From an uncultured Lachnospiraceae bacterium (lineage in GTDB: Bacteria; Bacillota; Clostridia; Lachnospirales; Lachnospiraceae): DNA of 7,298 bases. The notes beneath the pieces are model-generated. The model was given only the letters and a program-made list of their open reading frames with translations, did no database searches and was not told where the DNA came from. The position numbers and the translations under genes were made by a program. The DNA is taken from the NCBI GenBank assembly GCA_902803015.1, contig CADCOL010000135.1:1-7298 (forward strand), given 5' to 3'. Below, piece by piece: positions 1-6,363 of this stretch (its first letter is position 1; each line of letters begins with the position of its first letter).

Positions 1-200
1 CCTACCAGCAAATCGGCCTTGAAGTCCTTGCAGAAAGCGACTATGATGTTCGCGGGAGTTACGATGTAAACTACCAGGTCGGAGATACTTTTTATACCGT
101 TGGGAGTAAGTATCCCGACTTTGCGGCAGATGAAGCCTACCGCAACTATAACAAACAAGATCAGTACCTGTGTACCGACATTCATCATATTTTCTATCAT
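1..200 (-). CDS. AEC (auxin efflux carrier) family permease, N-terminal part
   Basis: This minus-strand gene starts at ATG 200-198 and runs off the left edge; 66 codons are visible. The peptide begins MIENMMNVGTQV. It continues with a hydrophobic helix (about residues 12-25), a short charged turn CRKVGIL (25-31), then SDLVVYIVTPANIIVAF (40-56). This layout, with a first helix ending in GF-x-x-RK-x-GIL and a second helix carrying a conserved Pro after VVYIVT, is typical of AEC-family permeases (malate permease and auxin-efflux-like). These are integral membrane proteins of about 300-320 residues that export or exchange organic acids. Substrate cannot be told from this fragment. I chose ATG 200 because AGGGA (complement of 210-214) lies about 10 bases upstream; ATGs at 188 and 185 lack such a site. 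The gene is divergent from everything else here. The opposite strand is also open (3-275) but resembles no protein I recognise. The family call is fairly firm. Confidence 0.8.
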   Translation of the reverse strand, partial: MIENMMNVGTQVLILFVIVAVGFICRKVGILTPNGIKSISDLVVYIVTPANIIVAFCKDFKADLLV

Positions 201-229
201 TATGATAATTCCCTGTCTTTCCTTTTGAT

Positions 230-248
230 CGGTGCTGTGCAAGCACCG
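230..248 (-). promoter_or_regulatory. Hairpin in the leader of the AEC permease gene
   Basis: A perfect 7-bp stem (CGGTGCT 230-236 with AGCACCG 242-248) closes a 5-base loop. It lies about 15 bases upstream of the putative ribosome binding site of the minus-strand permease, so it would sit in that gene's 5' leader. No U-run follows on either strand, so I do not call it a terminator. It could affect mRNA stability or translation, or be a palindromic operator. Function is inferred from position only. Confidence 0.4.
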
Positions 249-261
249 TACCTTCGCCGTT

Positions 262-289
262 ATTTTATCATATAACAAATGAAATGCAA
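262..289 (-). promoter_or_regulatory. Weak candidate promoter for the AEC permease
   Basis: On the minus strand, TTGCAT (289-284) is followed after 16 bases by TAAAAT (267-262). The -10 is a 5/6 match and the -35 only 3/6. The location, about 60 bases upstream of the ATG at 200, suits a short leader that would include the hairpin at 230-248. The region is AT-rich and other -10-like hexamers exist, for example TATAAT at 298-293, but that one lacks a properly spaced -35. Low confidence. Confidence 0.3.
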
Positions 290-304
290 TGTATTATATT
301 GGAT

Positions 305-333
305 TTGACAAGAATAAGCCGAAGTGCTATCAT
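305..333 (+). promoter_or_regulatory. Near-consensus sigma-A promoter reading into the tRNA-Leu-like gene
   Basis: TTGACA (305-310) is a perfect -35. It is followed by exactly 17 bases and TATCAT (328-333), a 5/6 match to the -10. Transcription would start near 340, only about 6 bases before the tRNA-like sequence at 346, as is usual for stable-RNA genes. No other convincing promoter or terminator lies between here and the lipoprotein gene at 520. The same transcript may therefore also serve the downstream genes; that part is inference. Confidence 0.75.
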
Positions 334-345
334 CTAACGGTCGGC

Positions 346-425
<80 letters not shown>

Positions 426-481
426 CGAAGCACGGAAACGGCAGTATATTCGGACGGAAGAAACGATGCCGGCCTGCTTCG
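426..481 (+). repeat. Imperfect long hairpin directly 3' of the tRNA-like gene
   Basis: CGAAGCA (426-432) pairs perfectly with TGCTTCG (475-481). Inside it, GG (434-435) pairs with CC (473-474), and CGGCA (439-443) pairs with TGCCG (467-471). That makes 14 pairs in three blocks with small bulges, capped by a purine-rich region of about 23 bases. The outer stem starts at the base after the tRNA discriminator. No U-run follows, so it is not a standard terminator. It may be a processing signal between the tRNA-like RNA and the lipoprotein mRNA, or a leader structure. Seen by eye; no folding energy was computed. Confidence 0.45.
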
Positions 482-519
482 GTAAGCGTTCACAAATGTA
501 ACGTGAAAGGGGAAAAAGA

Positions 520-1047
520 ATGAAAAGATTACAGAAACTTGCAATTGTTTTCACACTCATGGCTGCGATGACCGCAACAATGTTCGGTTGCAATCAGTCC
601 GAGCAGAAGAAGGCATTCCGTGCTTACAGCATCAGCCTTCAGGATGATTCGGAGCTTTGGAATGCAATTTCGGAAGCTGCGAACAAAACGGATACGAGAG
701 ATCTGACCGCGACAAAGGCAGTCATTCAGGCAAGCATTATTCCGAACCTGAACAAACTGCAGCAAAATGCGGCACAGAGAAATTCCGCAATTGCCGATCC
801 GGAACTTCAGCAGGTGGATGCGAAGTATGTCAGCTGCATCAACAACTTAAAAGAAGGATATGCTCTGATTCTCAGCGGAATTGATAACAAGGATACGAAT
901 ACCATCCAGACAGCAATTGTCAGAATCAACGGTGCATTGGATGACATGAAAGGATATGTTACCGGCATGAAATCCTACATGAACAAGTACGGCATTAAGA
1001 AAGACGATTCCCTGGACGATGTTTTAAACAAACTGAACAGTCTTTAA
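520..1047 (+). CDS. Small secreted lipoprotein of unknown function
   Basis: The product has 175 residues. It starts MKRLQK, followed by a hydrophobic stretch (7-22) and a lipobox MFGC with Cys24, so it should be lipidated and anchored on the outer face of the cytoplasmic membrane. The mature part (about 152 residues) is hydrophilic, rich in Ala, Asn, Gln, Lys and Asp, and looks almost entirely alpha-helical. There is one other cysteine (Cys106) and no catalytic motif. I do not recognise the family. The start is supported by AAAGGGG (506-512), 7 bases before the ATG. The TerB/dynamin gene follows after 34 bases with no terminator or promoter between, so it is probably the first protein gene of that operon. 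Its role is unknown; acting as the surface-exposed partner or sensor of the GTPase module is a guess from position. Confidence 0.8.
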   Translation: MKRLQKLAIVFTLMAAMTATMFGCNQSEQKKAFRAYSISLQDDSELWNAISEAANKTDTRDLTATKAVIQASIIPNLNKLQQNAAQRNSAIADPELQQVDAKYVSCINNLKEGYALILSGIDNKDTNTIQTAIVRINGALDDMKGYVTGMKSYMNKYGIKKDDSLDDVLNKLNSL

Positions 1048-1081
1048 TACACGATAAATAAGATACGGCTTCATTGAATCT

Positions 1082-3517
1082 ATGGCTTTTCAATTGAAAC
1101 TCATTCCGGAGGTTGTATATTTTGCAACCTATATGGCCATTAACGACCGCAGATTATACGACCGTGAGTGGTTCCGGATTAAAAAATTAATAGCGACCGC
1201 AGGTTTTCCGGAGGAGGTACGCGACACGGCAATCGCCATTATCAAGGACCTCCCCGAAAAGCCTCTTTTGGACGATGTAATCGATGTTCTCTGTTCCGCA
1301 CCTGAGGAAACGAAGGAGTTCACGCTTTACTTCGGCCTTTTGATTGCGTACGAAGACGGTACCTTCCGAGACAAAGAGGAGGTGCTTTTTTCGCGTCTTT
1401 GCAAACGGTTCCGCGTGGAGAAGAAACGCTATTTAAAAATCCAACAGGATGCAAAGAACGAAATCATCGGCGGAAGCGCCAGGGACGAAAGCGTAAAGGC
1501 GGGCTTTTTAAAAGAACTGAACACCCGTTACAACGATGCGCTTTTTGAAGGCGAGCAGTACAAAACCGTTGTCGGTCAGATGCAGAAAGTGGCAAGGGAG
1601 GATTTGGAATTCTCCACTAAATGCATCGAGAAAAGTGCGGAACTGTTCATGGTAGCCCCGAAACTTTTGAAAGACCAGCAGGAGAAGGTGCTTCGTTACG
1701 AAGGCCGCCTAAACGATTCCGAAGAGAAGAAACAGCTCGAGAATCTTTTCAACAGTCTTCGCGAAAAAGAAGAAGCGATGCTGAAGGATGCGGATGAAAG
1801 TCTGACGATGCTGAAAAACAAACAGACCGCATCAAGCGCGTATTATACGGTCTCTTTCATGGGACGTACCAAGGCGGGAAAAAGTACACTGCATTCCGTG
1901 CTTCTGGGCGGTATTAACAACGAATTCATCGGTGTCGGTTCTGAGAGAACCACCCGTTACAATTATGTATATGACTGGAACGGCATCCGTATCATCGATA
2001 CCCCGGGCATCGGCGCTCCGGGCGGAGAAGATGATGTGGAAATAGCCGAGGATGTGGCGGACGAAAGCGATTTAATCTGCTATGTGGTAACGTCCGACAG
2101 TATTCAGGAAACCGAGTTTAATTTCCTGAAAAAAATGAAAGACCGCAACAAACCGGTCATTATCCTGTTAAACAAAAAAGACAATTTCCTTCGAAGCAGC
2201 AAGAAAAAAGAAGCCTTCCTCGCAAATCCCTTAGAGTGGTTTACGAAGGACGGCGAGGATTCGATTCAGGGACATTTAAACCGAATCCACACCTATGTTT
2301 CGAAGAACCATGAATTCCATAATTACCGCGTGGTGCCGGTCCATTTGCTGGCGGCAAAGACCGCACTTCTGGAAACGAATCCCGAAATAAAGCGAAAGCT
2401 GATGGAGGGCGCGAGAATTCAGGAATTTTTAACCACATTAAGCGACATGATTCAGTCAAGCGGTGTCATCATGCGTTCCCAGACGATTTACAATGCGGCC
2501 GTTTACCACATGGAGCGCAACGAGGATTCCATCCGCGAACAGATCAATGCGCTGAATGCTTTTATCCGCATACTCGATAAGAACCGCGCGGGTGTGATGA
2601 TGAAATTAAAGAAAGCCGCAAACGACCGAAAGGAAGAACTTGCCGCGGCGATTGACGCAACCTACGAAAACTTCATCACGGAAGAGGTACAGCGCTTCGT
2701 CAACTCGCATTATGCGGAGAACAAAAATGAAATCAATGCTGCCTGGAAGAAGTTTTTAAGCGAAGGCAAGCTGAAAGAATATGTCGAAAACGACTATGAA
2801 CGCATTTGGAACGTATACAATTCACAGGTTGAGGACATTCTTCTCGAAGTAGAGGAAGACATGGCATTCTCCGTGGAATTCGGAGAACTGGCCACGGTCG
2901 ATACCGGCTCCATTCTGGATTTAAGAAGCGGAACGGAAATCGGCGGGGCGCTGCTCGGCGCAGGTGCGGTACTTGCATTTGCCTTAGGTTCGACTCCGGT
3001 CGGCTGGGTACTGATCGGTGCGGCTGCGGTAGCGGGAGTTGCCTCTTATTTCCTGAAATCGAAGTCCAAACAGATCGGTGAGAAGAAGTCAAAGATGTAT
3101 GACTCCATCAAGCGCAACATGGAAGAGATGCGCGATGACAACATCAGTGAAGTAACAGAGAAATTCGATACGGCACATAAAAAGATTTTAGGTAAAATCG
3201 ACCGTTACTACGGTATCATCATCGACGGGCTGGATGAACTTCGAAGAACCTTAACGGATACGCTGGCTGATCAGATTGATTACATCGATGATTTAAACCG
3301 TCGTTACGGCGGGCGAATTTTAAATTACATGGCGCAGGAAGAACTGGTGAATATTTTGTCCGAGTCTTCCGTGGCGGATGTGGAAGTGGAACGTGATTTC
3401 CGTAAGAGAATCGAGATAGGGGGACCTGTTATTAAAAACACGGCATTTGTTTATTCGCCGGTTCAGATGACGGAGATTCTGCAGGAAGAAGTAGCCATTA
3501 TCGGCAAAGAAGAGTAG
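1082..3517 (+). CDS. TerB-like domain fused to a dynamin-like GTPase with membrane paddle
   Basis: The product has 811 residues. Residues 5-130 form a helical region with two similar acidic segments (around 20-37 and 89-111, the second AYEDGTFRDKEE), as in TerB-like domains of tellurite/stress proteins. A charged, probably coiled-coil segment follows (about 150-248). The GTPase domain starts near 255. Its P-loop is GRTKAGKS (261-268), the switch threonines are likely T290/T291, G3 is DTPG (306-309), and G4 is NKKD (364-367) with the guanine-specifying Asp present. Long helices follow. A Gly/Ala-rich hydrophobic stretch (619-658), probably a membrane-inserting paddle or hairpin, precedes another helical stalk (660-745). 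This matches bacterial dynamin-like proteins, which bind and remodel membrane on GTP binding. The start has no visible Shine-Dalgarno; ATG 1082 is the first possible start after an in-frame stop at 1055 and keeps the whole TerB-like region. A second dynamin-like gene follows after 10 bases. The GTPase call is firm; the TerB call is by pattern. Confidence 0.88.
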   Translation: MAFQLKLIPEVVYFATYMAINDRRLYDREWFRIKKLIATAGFPEEVRDTAIAIIKDLPEKPLLDDVIDVLCSAPEETKEFTLYFGLLIAYEDGTFRDKEEVLFSRLCKRFRVEKKRYLKIQQDAKNEIIGGSARDESVKAGFLKELNTRYNDALFEGEQYKTVVGQMQKVAREDLEFSTKCIEKSAELFMVAPKLLKDQQEKVLRYEGRLNDSEEKKQLENLFNSLREKEEAMLKDADESLTMLKNKQTASSAYYTVSFMGRTKAGKSTLHSVLLGGINNEFIGVGSERTTRYNYVYDWNGIRIIDTPGIGAPGGEDDVEIAEDVADESDLICYVVTSDSIQETEFNFLKKMKDRNKPVIILLNKKDNFLRSSKKKEAFLANPLEWFTKDGEDSIQGHLNRIHTYVSKNHEFHNYRVVPVHLLAAKTALLETNPEIKRKLMEGARIQEFLTTLSDMIQSSGVIMRSQTIYNAAVYHMERNEDSIREQINALNAFIRILDKNRAGVMMKLKKAANDRKEELAAAIDATYENFITEEVQRFVNSHYAENKNEINAAWKKFLSEGKLKEYVENDYERIWNVYNSQVEDILLEVEEDMAFSVEFGELATVDTGSILDLRSGTEIGGALLGAGAVLAFALGSTPVGWVLIGAAAVAGVASYFLKSKSKQIGEKKSKMYDSIKRNMEEMRDDNISEVTEKFDTAHKKILGKIDRYYGIIIDGLDELRRTLTDTLADQIDYIDDLNRRYGGRILNYMAQEELVNILSESSVADVEVERDFRKRIEIGGPVIKNTAFVYSPVQMTEILQEEVAIIGKEE

Positions 3518-3523
3518 GGGGAG
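3517..3523 (+). promoter_or_regulatory. Ribosome binding site overlapping the upstream stop codon
   Basis: GGGGGAG begins within the TAG stop of the first GTPase gene (3515-3517) and lies 4 bases before ATG 3528. It fixes the start of the second GTPase and implies translational coupling, which suits two subunits that work together. Confidence 0.6.
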
Positions 3524-3527
3524 TGTT

Positions 3528-5126
3528 ATGGCAAACGATTTATTTTTCCAAATGATGTCGGATAAGGAAAAGGAACTCGAAAACGAGGTATTCCGGCTTT
3601 TACGCGAGAACAATTCCGAAAACGTTCAGTCCTTAAAAGAACGTCTGAAAGAAGTCGAAGAAGAATCGAGACTTCGCATTGCGTTTGTGGGTCAGCACAA
3701 CGCGGGCAAGTCCACGATTATTTCCGCACTGACGGGAAACCGTCAGATTAAAATCAGCGCCAACGTGGAAACCGATTCCACGGAAAGTTATGAATGGGGT
3801 AACGTGATTCTTTACGATACTCCGGGTCTTTATGCGGGAGTAAAAACGGAGCATGACCGTTCTGCGAAAGAGGCAATCAACAATTCCGACATTTTGGTAT
3901 TCTGCATTACCTCATCGCTTTTTGATGACCTTTTAATCCGCGATTTCGTGGACCTTGCATACAAGCGTGCCTACAAGAACAAGATTATCCTTCTTGTGAA
4001 TAAAATGTCCCAGGAGGACGGCGAATTCGATACGCTTCGCAGAAACTATTTAAAGACGCTTAGCACCACGCTTGCGGAACTCGGCGGCTGCCTGGAAGAT
4101 TTCCCGATTGCGTTTGTGGATGCAAAGGACTATCGCGAAGGCATTGCAGAAGAAGATGACGAGCTGGTGGAACTTTCCAATTTTAACGCATTTATCACGC
4201 TGTTAAACCGTGAGATTGATGCAAAGGGACTTCTTGCCAAGCTGGAAACCCGTTGCAATATCTTAACCGATGCGATTGCGGACGAAATCACCGGCACCGG
4301 TACGGAACTTGACAAGAATATGATGACGGTCCTGAACCGTCTGACCAGAACGTTCCGTTCCCTTCGTCGTGAGACCAGGGCAAACATCAACCGCAGAGAG
4401 CTTGACTTAAGAAGCGGCATTATGGATGTTTGTGCGGAATTCTCCGCAAAGGTCGGAGAAGTGAAACTTACCGAAGCGGATTCCGACGAAGTCAACAAGC
4501 AGATTGAAAAGCTGGTGGAGAATACCCTGTCCGACATGGAAGAGATTCTGCAGAAAACCAACAAGCAGATGGATGAAGAAATCGGCGGCGTATTAAAATC
4601 CGATATCGGCATGTATGTCTTCTCCAAAGTCGACAAGGCCGATTTGAACAAGCCCATGGCTGCAAGCGAACAGTATAAGAATTTCGTAACGCAGTTTGCG
4701 GATTTTGCGGGCTTTATCAAAGTCGAAGCCGCAAAGATGCTCGGTATTATGAAAGTGGTTCGTGCTGCAGGCAAAGCCGGCAAGGCGGTTGATTTCTTTG
4801 ATCCTTTGATGGCAACGCTTGATGTGGCGGTTGCGGTCGGAGAAAAAATCGCGGAAGAAAAGCATATCAAGGAAGTTATGGAAGCGAGAAACCGTTTGTT
4901 TAACAATTTTTCATCCATTGCTTCGGATTATATCAAGCAGATTGATGCCCAGTACGATATCCTTGAAGAGGAGCTTTTTGAAAGCAAGACAAAGGAAATC
5001 GAGGAAATCAAAAACAGCATGGTTCTCGAGGCGGACAGTAATTCCGCTTACGTGGACGAACTGAAAAAAACTTCCCGCGCACTGCGTGATCTGGTAGACC
5101 GTATCGAAGAAGGCGTGGAGGAGTAG
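3528..5126 (+). CDS. Second dynamin-like GTPase, partner of the TerB/dynamin protein
   Basis: The product has 532 residues. After a short charged helix (11-45), the GTPase domain begins with IAFVGQHNAGKSTI. The P-loop is GQHNAGKS (55-62), a likely switch I Thr is T83 or T85, and G3 is DTPG (97-100). The G4 position reads NKMS (158-161) after the beta strand KIILLV, so the usual Asp is replaced by Ser. The remainder is helical, with heptad-like segments (230-350) and a moderately hydrophobic, Gly/Ala-rich section (about 390-440, including FFDPLMATLDVAVAVG). That section resembles the weak paddle or tip region of bacterial dynamin-like proteins. A C-terminal helical stalk follows (445-530). There is no signal peptide or clear transmembrane helix, so it is probably a peripheral membrane protein. 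Tandem non-identical dynamin-like pairs are known in bacteria (Campylobacter DLP1/DLP2, the LeoABC region of enterotoxigenic E. coli) and can form hetero-oligomers. Pairing with the upstream protein is inferred from the 10-base gap. Confidence 0.87.
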   Translation: MANDLFFQMMSDKEKELENEVFRLLRENNSENVQSLKERLKEVEEESRLRIAFVGQHNAGKSTIISALTGNRQIKISANVETDSTESYEWGNVILYDTPGLYAGVKTEHDRSAKEAINNSDILVFCITSSLFDDLLIRDFVDLAYKRAYKNKIILLVNKMSQEDGEFDTLRRNYLKTLSTTLAELGGCLEDFPIAFVDAKDYREGIAEEDDELVELSNFNAFITLLNREIDAKGLLAKLETRCNILTDAIADEITGTGTELDKNMMTVLNRLTRTFRSLRRETRANINRRELDLRSGIMDVCAEFSAKVGEVKLTEADSDEVNKQIEKLVENTLSDMEEILQKTNKQMDEEIGGVLKSDIGMYVFSKVDKADLNKPMAASEQYKNFVTQFADFAGFIKVEAAKMLGIMKVVRAAGKAGKAVDFFDPLMATLDVAVAVGEKIAEEKHIKEVMEARNRLFNNFSSIASDYIKQIDAQYDILEEELFESKTKEIEEIKNSMVLEADSNSAYVDELKKTSRALRDLVDRIEEGVEE

Positions 5127-5143
5127 GCACTGAATTCCGTGCC

Positions 5144-5151
5144 GGAAGGAG
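5144..5151 (+). promoter_or_regulatory. Ribosome binding site fixing the antiporter start
   Basis: GGAAGGAG lies 5 bases before ATG 5157. A longer reading frame could start at GTG 5139, but that codon precedes this site and has none of its own, so ATG 5157 is preferred. Confidence 0.7.
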
Positions 5152-5156
5152 AAATC

Positions 5157-6275
5157 ATGAGTGAAACAAAGGCTGCGGCCGCAAAAAGCAAATTTGACCC
5201 GAATCTGATTCTGGTATTCGTACTGTTATTCGGCGGACTCGGGAGCTTTTTATACAATAACATGACGGATGTAACTGCCACCTGGATGGCGATCCTTCTG
5301 TTCGTCATCGGGCTTGTGCTTTTAATCAAAGGCGGCGACTGGTTTGTGGACGGCGCGGCAACGATAGCGGAACGCTTTAAGGTACCGGAAATCCTGATTG
5401 GTGCGACGGTGGTTTCCATCGGAACAACACTTCCCGAAGTCATGGTATCCGCGCAGGCGGCGGCAAAAGGCAATTCCGGTATTTCCTACGGAAACGCAAT
5501 CGGATCGATTATCTGTAATGTGTCTCTGATTGCGGCGATTACGCTTGCGGTAAAGCCGGCAAAAGTGGATAAGAAGCCGCTTCGTATTCCGGTCATCTTT
5601 TTCTTCGTGGCAGCGGTATTCTATGCGGCGAATGCATATCTTTTCGGACATTTTTCGAGAGTCACCGGAGCGATTTTACTTTGTACGTTTATCGGATACA
5701 TGATTGTGAACGTAAAGCAGGCCCTTTCGAAGAAAAACGAACCAGCGGCAGAGGCATCCGACGGCGACGGAGCCGATGATGACGGGGAAAAGAAGAAGCC
5801 CATGCCGATGTGGCAGGCAATCCTTTTCTTAATCGTCGGTGCGGCGGTCATTGCATTCGGAGCAACGCTTCTTGTCGATAACGGAACCATTATCGCGGGA
5901 AAGCTTGGCGTACCGGATTCCGTTATTGCGGTTACCGTTGTGGCACTCGGAACATCCCTGCCGGAGCTGGTAACGGCGGTCACATCCTTAATTAAGGGAA
6001 AGGGGGCGCTGTCACTTGGAAATATTATCGGTGCGAATATATTTAACCTTGTACTGGTAAGCGGTATCGCAATCACGATTCGTCCGTTTGACGTACCGAG
6101 CGAGAAACTTCTTGCAGGCATGAATGCCTCCCTTCTGGTGGACATCCCGATGGTATTTCTGGTCATGCTGATTCTGACGGTTCCGCCGCTTGTAAAGGGC
6201 AGACTTTACAGACTTCAGGGAATTGCATTATTGTTGCTGTATGCGGCATACTGCGTATTCCAATTTGTATTTTAG
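5157..6275 (+). CDS. CaCA-family cation antiporter (Ca2+/Na+ or Ca2+/H+ type, YrbG-like)
   Basis: The product is a polytopic membrane protein of 372 residues with the two inverted alpha repeats of the CaCA superfamily. Repeat 1 has GATVVSIGTTLPE (82-94) and GNAIGSIICN (112-121). Repeat 2 has VTVVALGTSLPE (259-270) and GNIIGANIFN (288-297). Glu94 and Glu270 match the acidic ion ligands of the family (Glu54 and Glu213 in the archaeal NCX_Mj structure). Asn113 and Asn289 fall near its Asn81 and Asp240, so the Asp ligand appears to be Asn here; this alignment is by eye. Repeat 1 reads GSIICN where GSNxxN is usual. An extra N-terminal hydrophobic helix (16-33) precedes the core, making it longer than the roughly 325 residues of YrbG. 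The loop between the halves carries an acidic run (197-211) followed by KKK. It lies 30 bases after the second GTPase gene, probably co-transcribed. Ion and coupling specificity are uncertain. Confidence 0.9.
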   Translation: MSETKAAAAKSKFDPNLILVFVLLFGGLGSFLYNNMTDVTATWMAILLFVIGLVLLIKGGDWFVDGAATIAERFKVPEILIGATVVSIGTTLPEVMVSAQAAAKGNSGISYGNAIGSIICNVSLIAAITLAVKPAKVDKKPLRIPVIFFFVAAVFYAANAYLFGHFSRVTGAILLCTFIGYMIVNVKQALSKKNEPAAEASDGDGADDDGEKKKPMPMWQAILFLIVGAAVIAFGATLLVDNGTIIAGKLGVPDSVIAVTVVALGTSLPELVTAVTSLIKGKGALSLGNIIGANIFNLVLVSGIAITIRPFDVPSEKLLAGMNASLLVDIPMVFLVMLILTVPPLVKGRLYRLQGIALLLLYAAYCVFQFVF

Positions 6276-6286
6276 TGTGTTACAAT
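6258..6286 (+). promoter_or_regulatory. Candidate extended -10 promoter for the phosphofructokinase gene
   Basis: TGTTACAAT (6278-6286) is an extended -10: TG, one base, then TACAAT with a 5/6 match. The hexamer 17 bases upstream, TTCCAA (6258-6263), is a poor -35, as is common for extended -10 promoters. It overlaps the end of the antiporter gene and would start transcription near 6293, giving a leader of about 70 bases. A separate promoter makes sense for a strongly expressed glycolytic gene. Confidence 0.4.
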
Positions 6287-6290
6287 AAAT

Positions 6291-6340
6291 GTCGGCGCTT
6301 GGCCGACCTGAATTAAGTGCATTAATACGGCATTTGCCGA
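6291..6340 (+). promoter_or_regulatory. Two GC-rich hairpins in the phosphofructokinase leader
   Basis: Hairpin 1 is GTCGGC (6291-6296) with GCCGAC (6302-6307) around GCTTG. Hairpin 2 is CGGC (6328-6331) with GCCG (6336-6339) around a 4-base loop, followed by an AT-rich run AATATTTTATA. The segments are mutually complementary: TCGGC (6292-6296) can also pair with GCCGA (6336-6340), and CGGC (6328-6331) with GCCG (6302-6305). They could end antiporter transcription weakly or form alternative leader structures. The ribosome binding site at 6351-6356 stays outside both stems. Confidence 0.4.
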
Positions 6341-6363
6341 ATATTTTATAAAGGAGTATTGCT

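Noticed and set aside
3..275. Open plus-strand frame, possible C-terminal end of a gene
   Set aside because: It has unfamiliar, aromatic-rich composition and is the exact antisense of a recognisable AEC-permease N-terminus with start and ribosome binding site.
426..481. Intrinsic terminator after the tRNA-like gene
   Set aside because: There is a stem but no U-run follows (the next bases are GTAAGCGTTC), so it does not fit rho-independent termination.
4130..4918. 262-codon minus-strand reading frame inside the second GTPase gene
   Set aside because: Ser-rich low-complexity product, no ribosome binding site noted, and the sense strand encodes a clear GTPase. It is an antisense artefact of the codon bias.
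5139..5156. GTG start giving a 378-residue antiporter
   Set aside because: The GTG lies before the GGAAGGAG site that serves ATG 5157 and has no site of its own.
5621..6166. 181-codon minus-strand reading frame inside the antiporter gene
   Set aside because: It lies opposite conserved alpha-repeat motifs of the antiporter and its product has no recognisable features.
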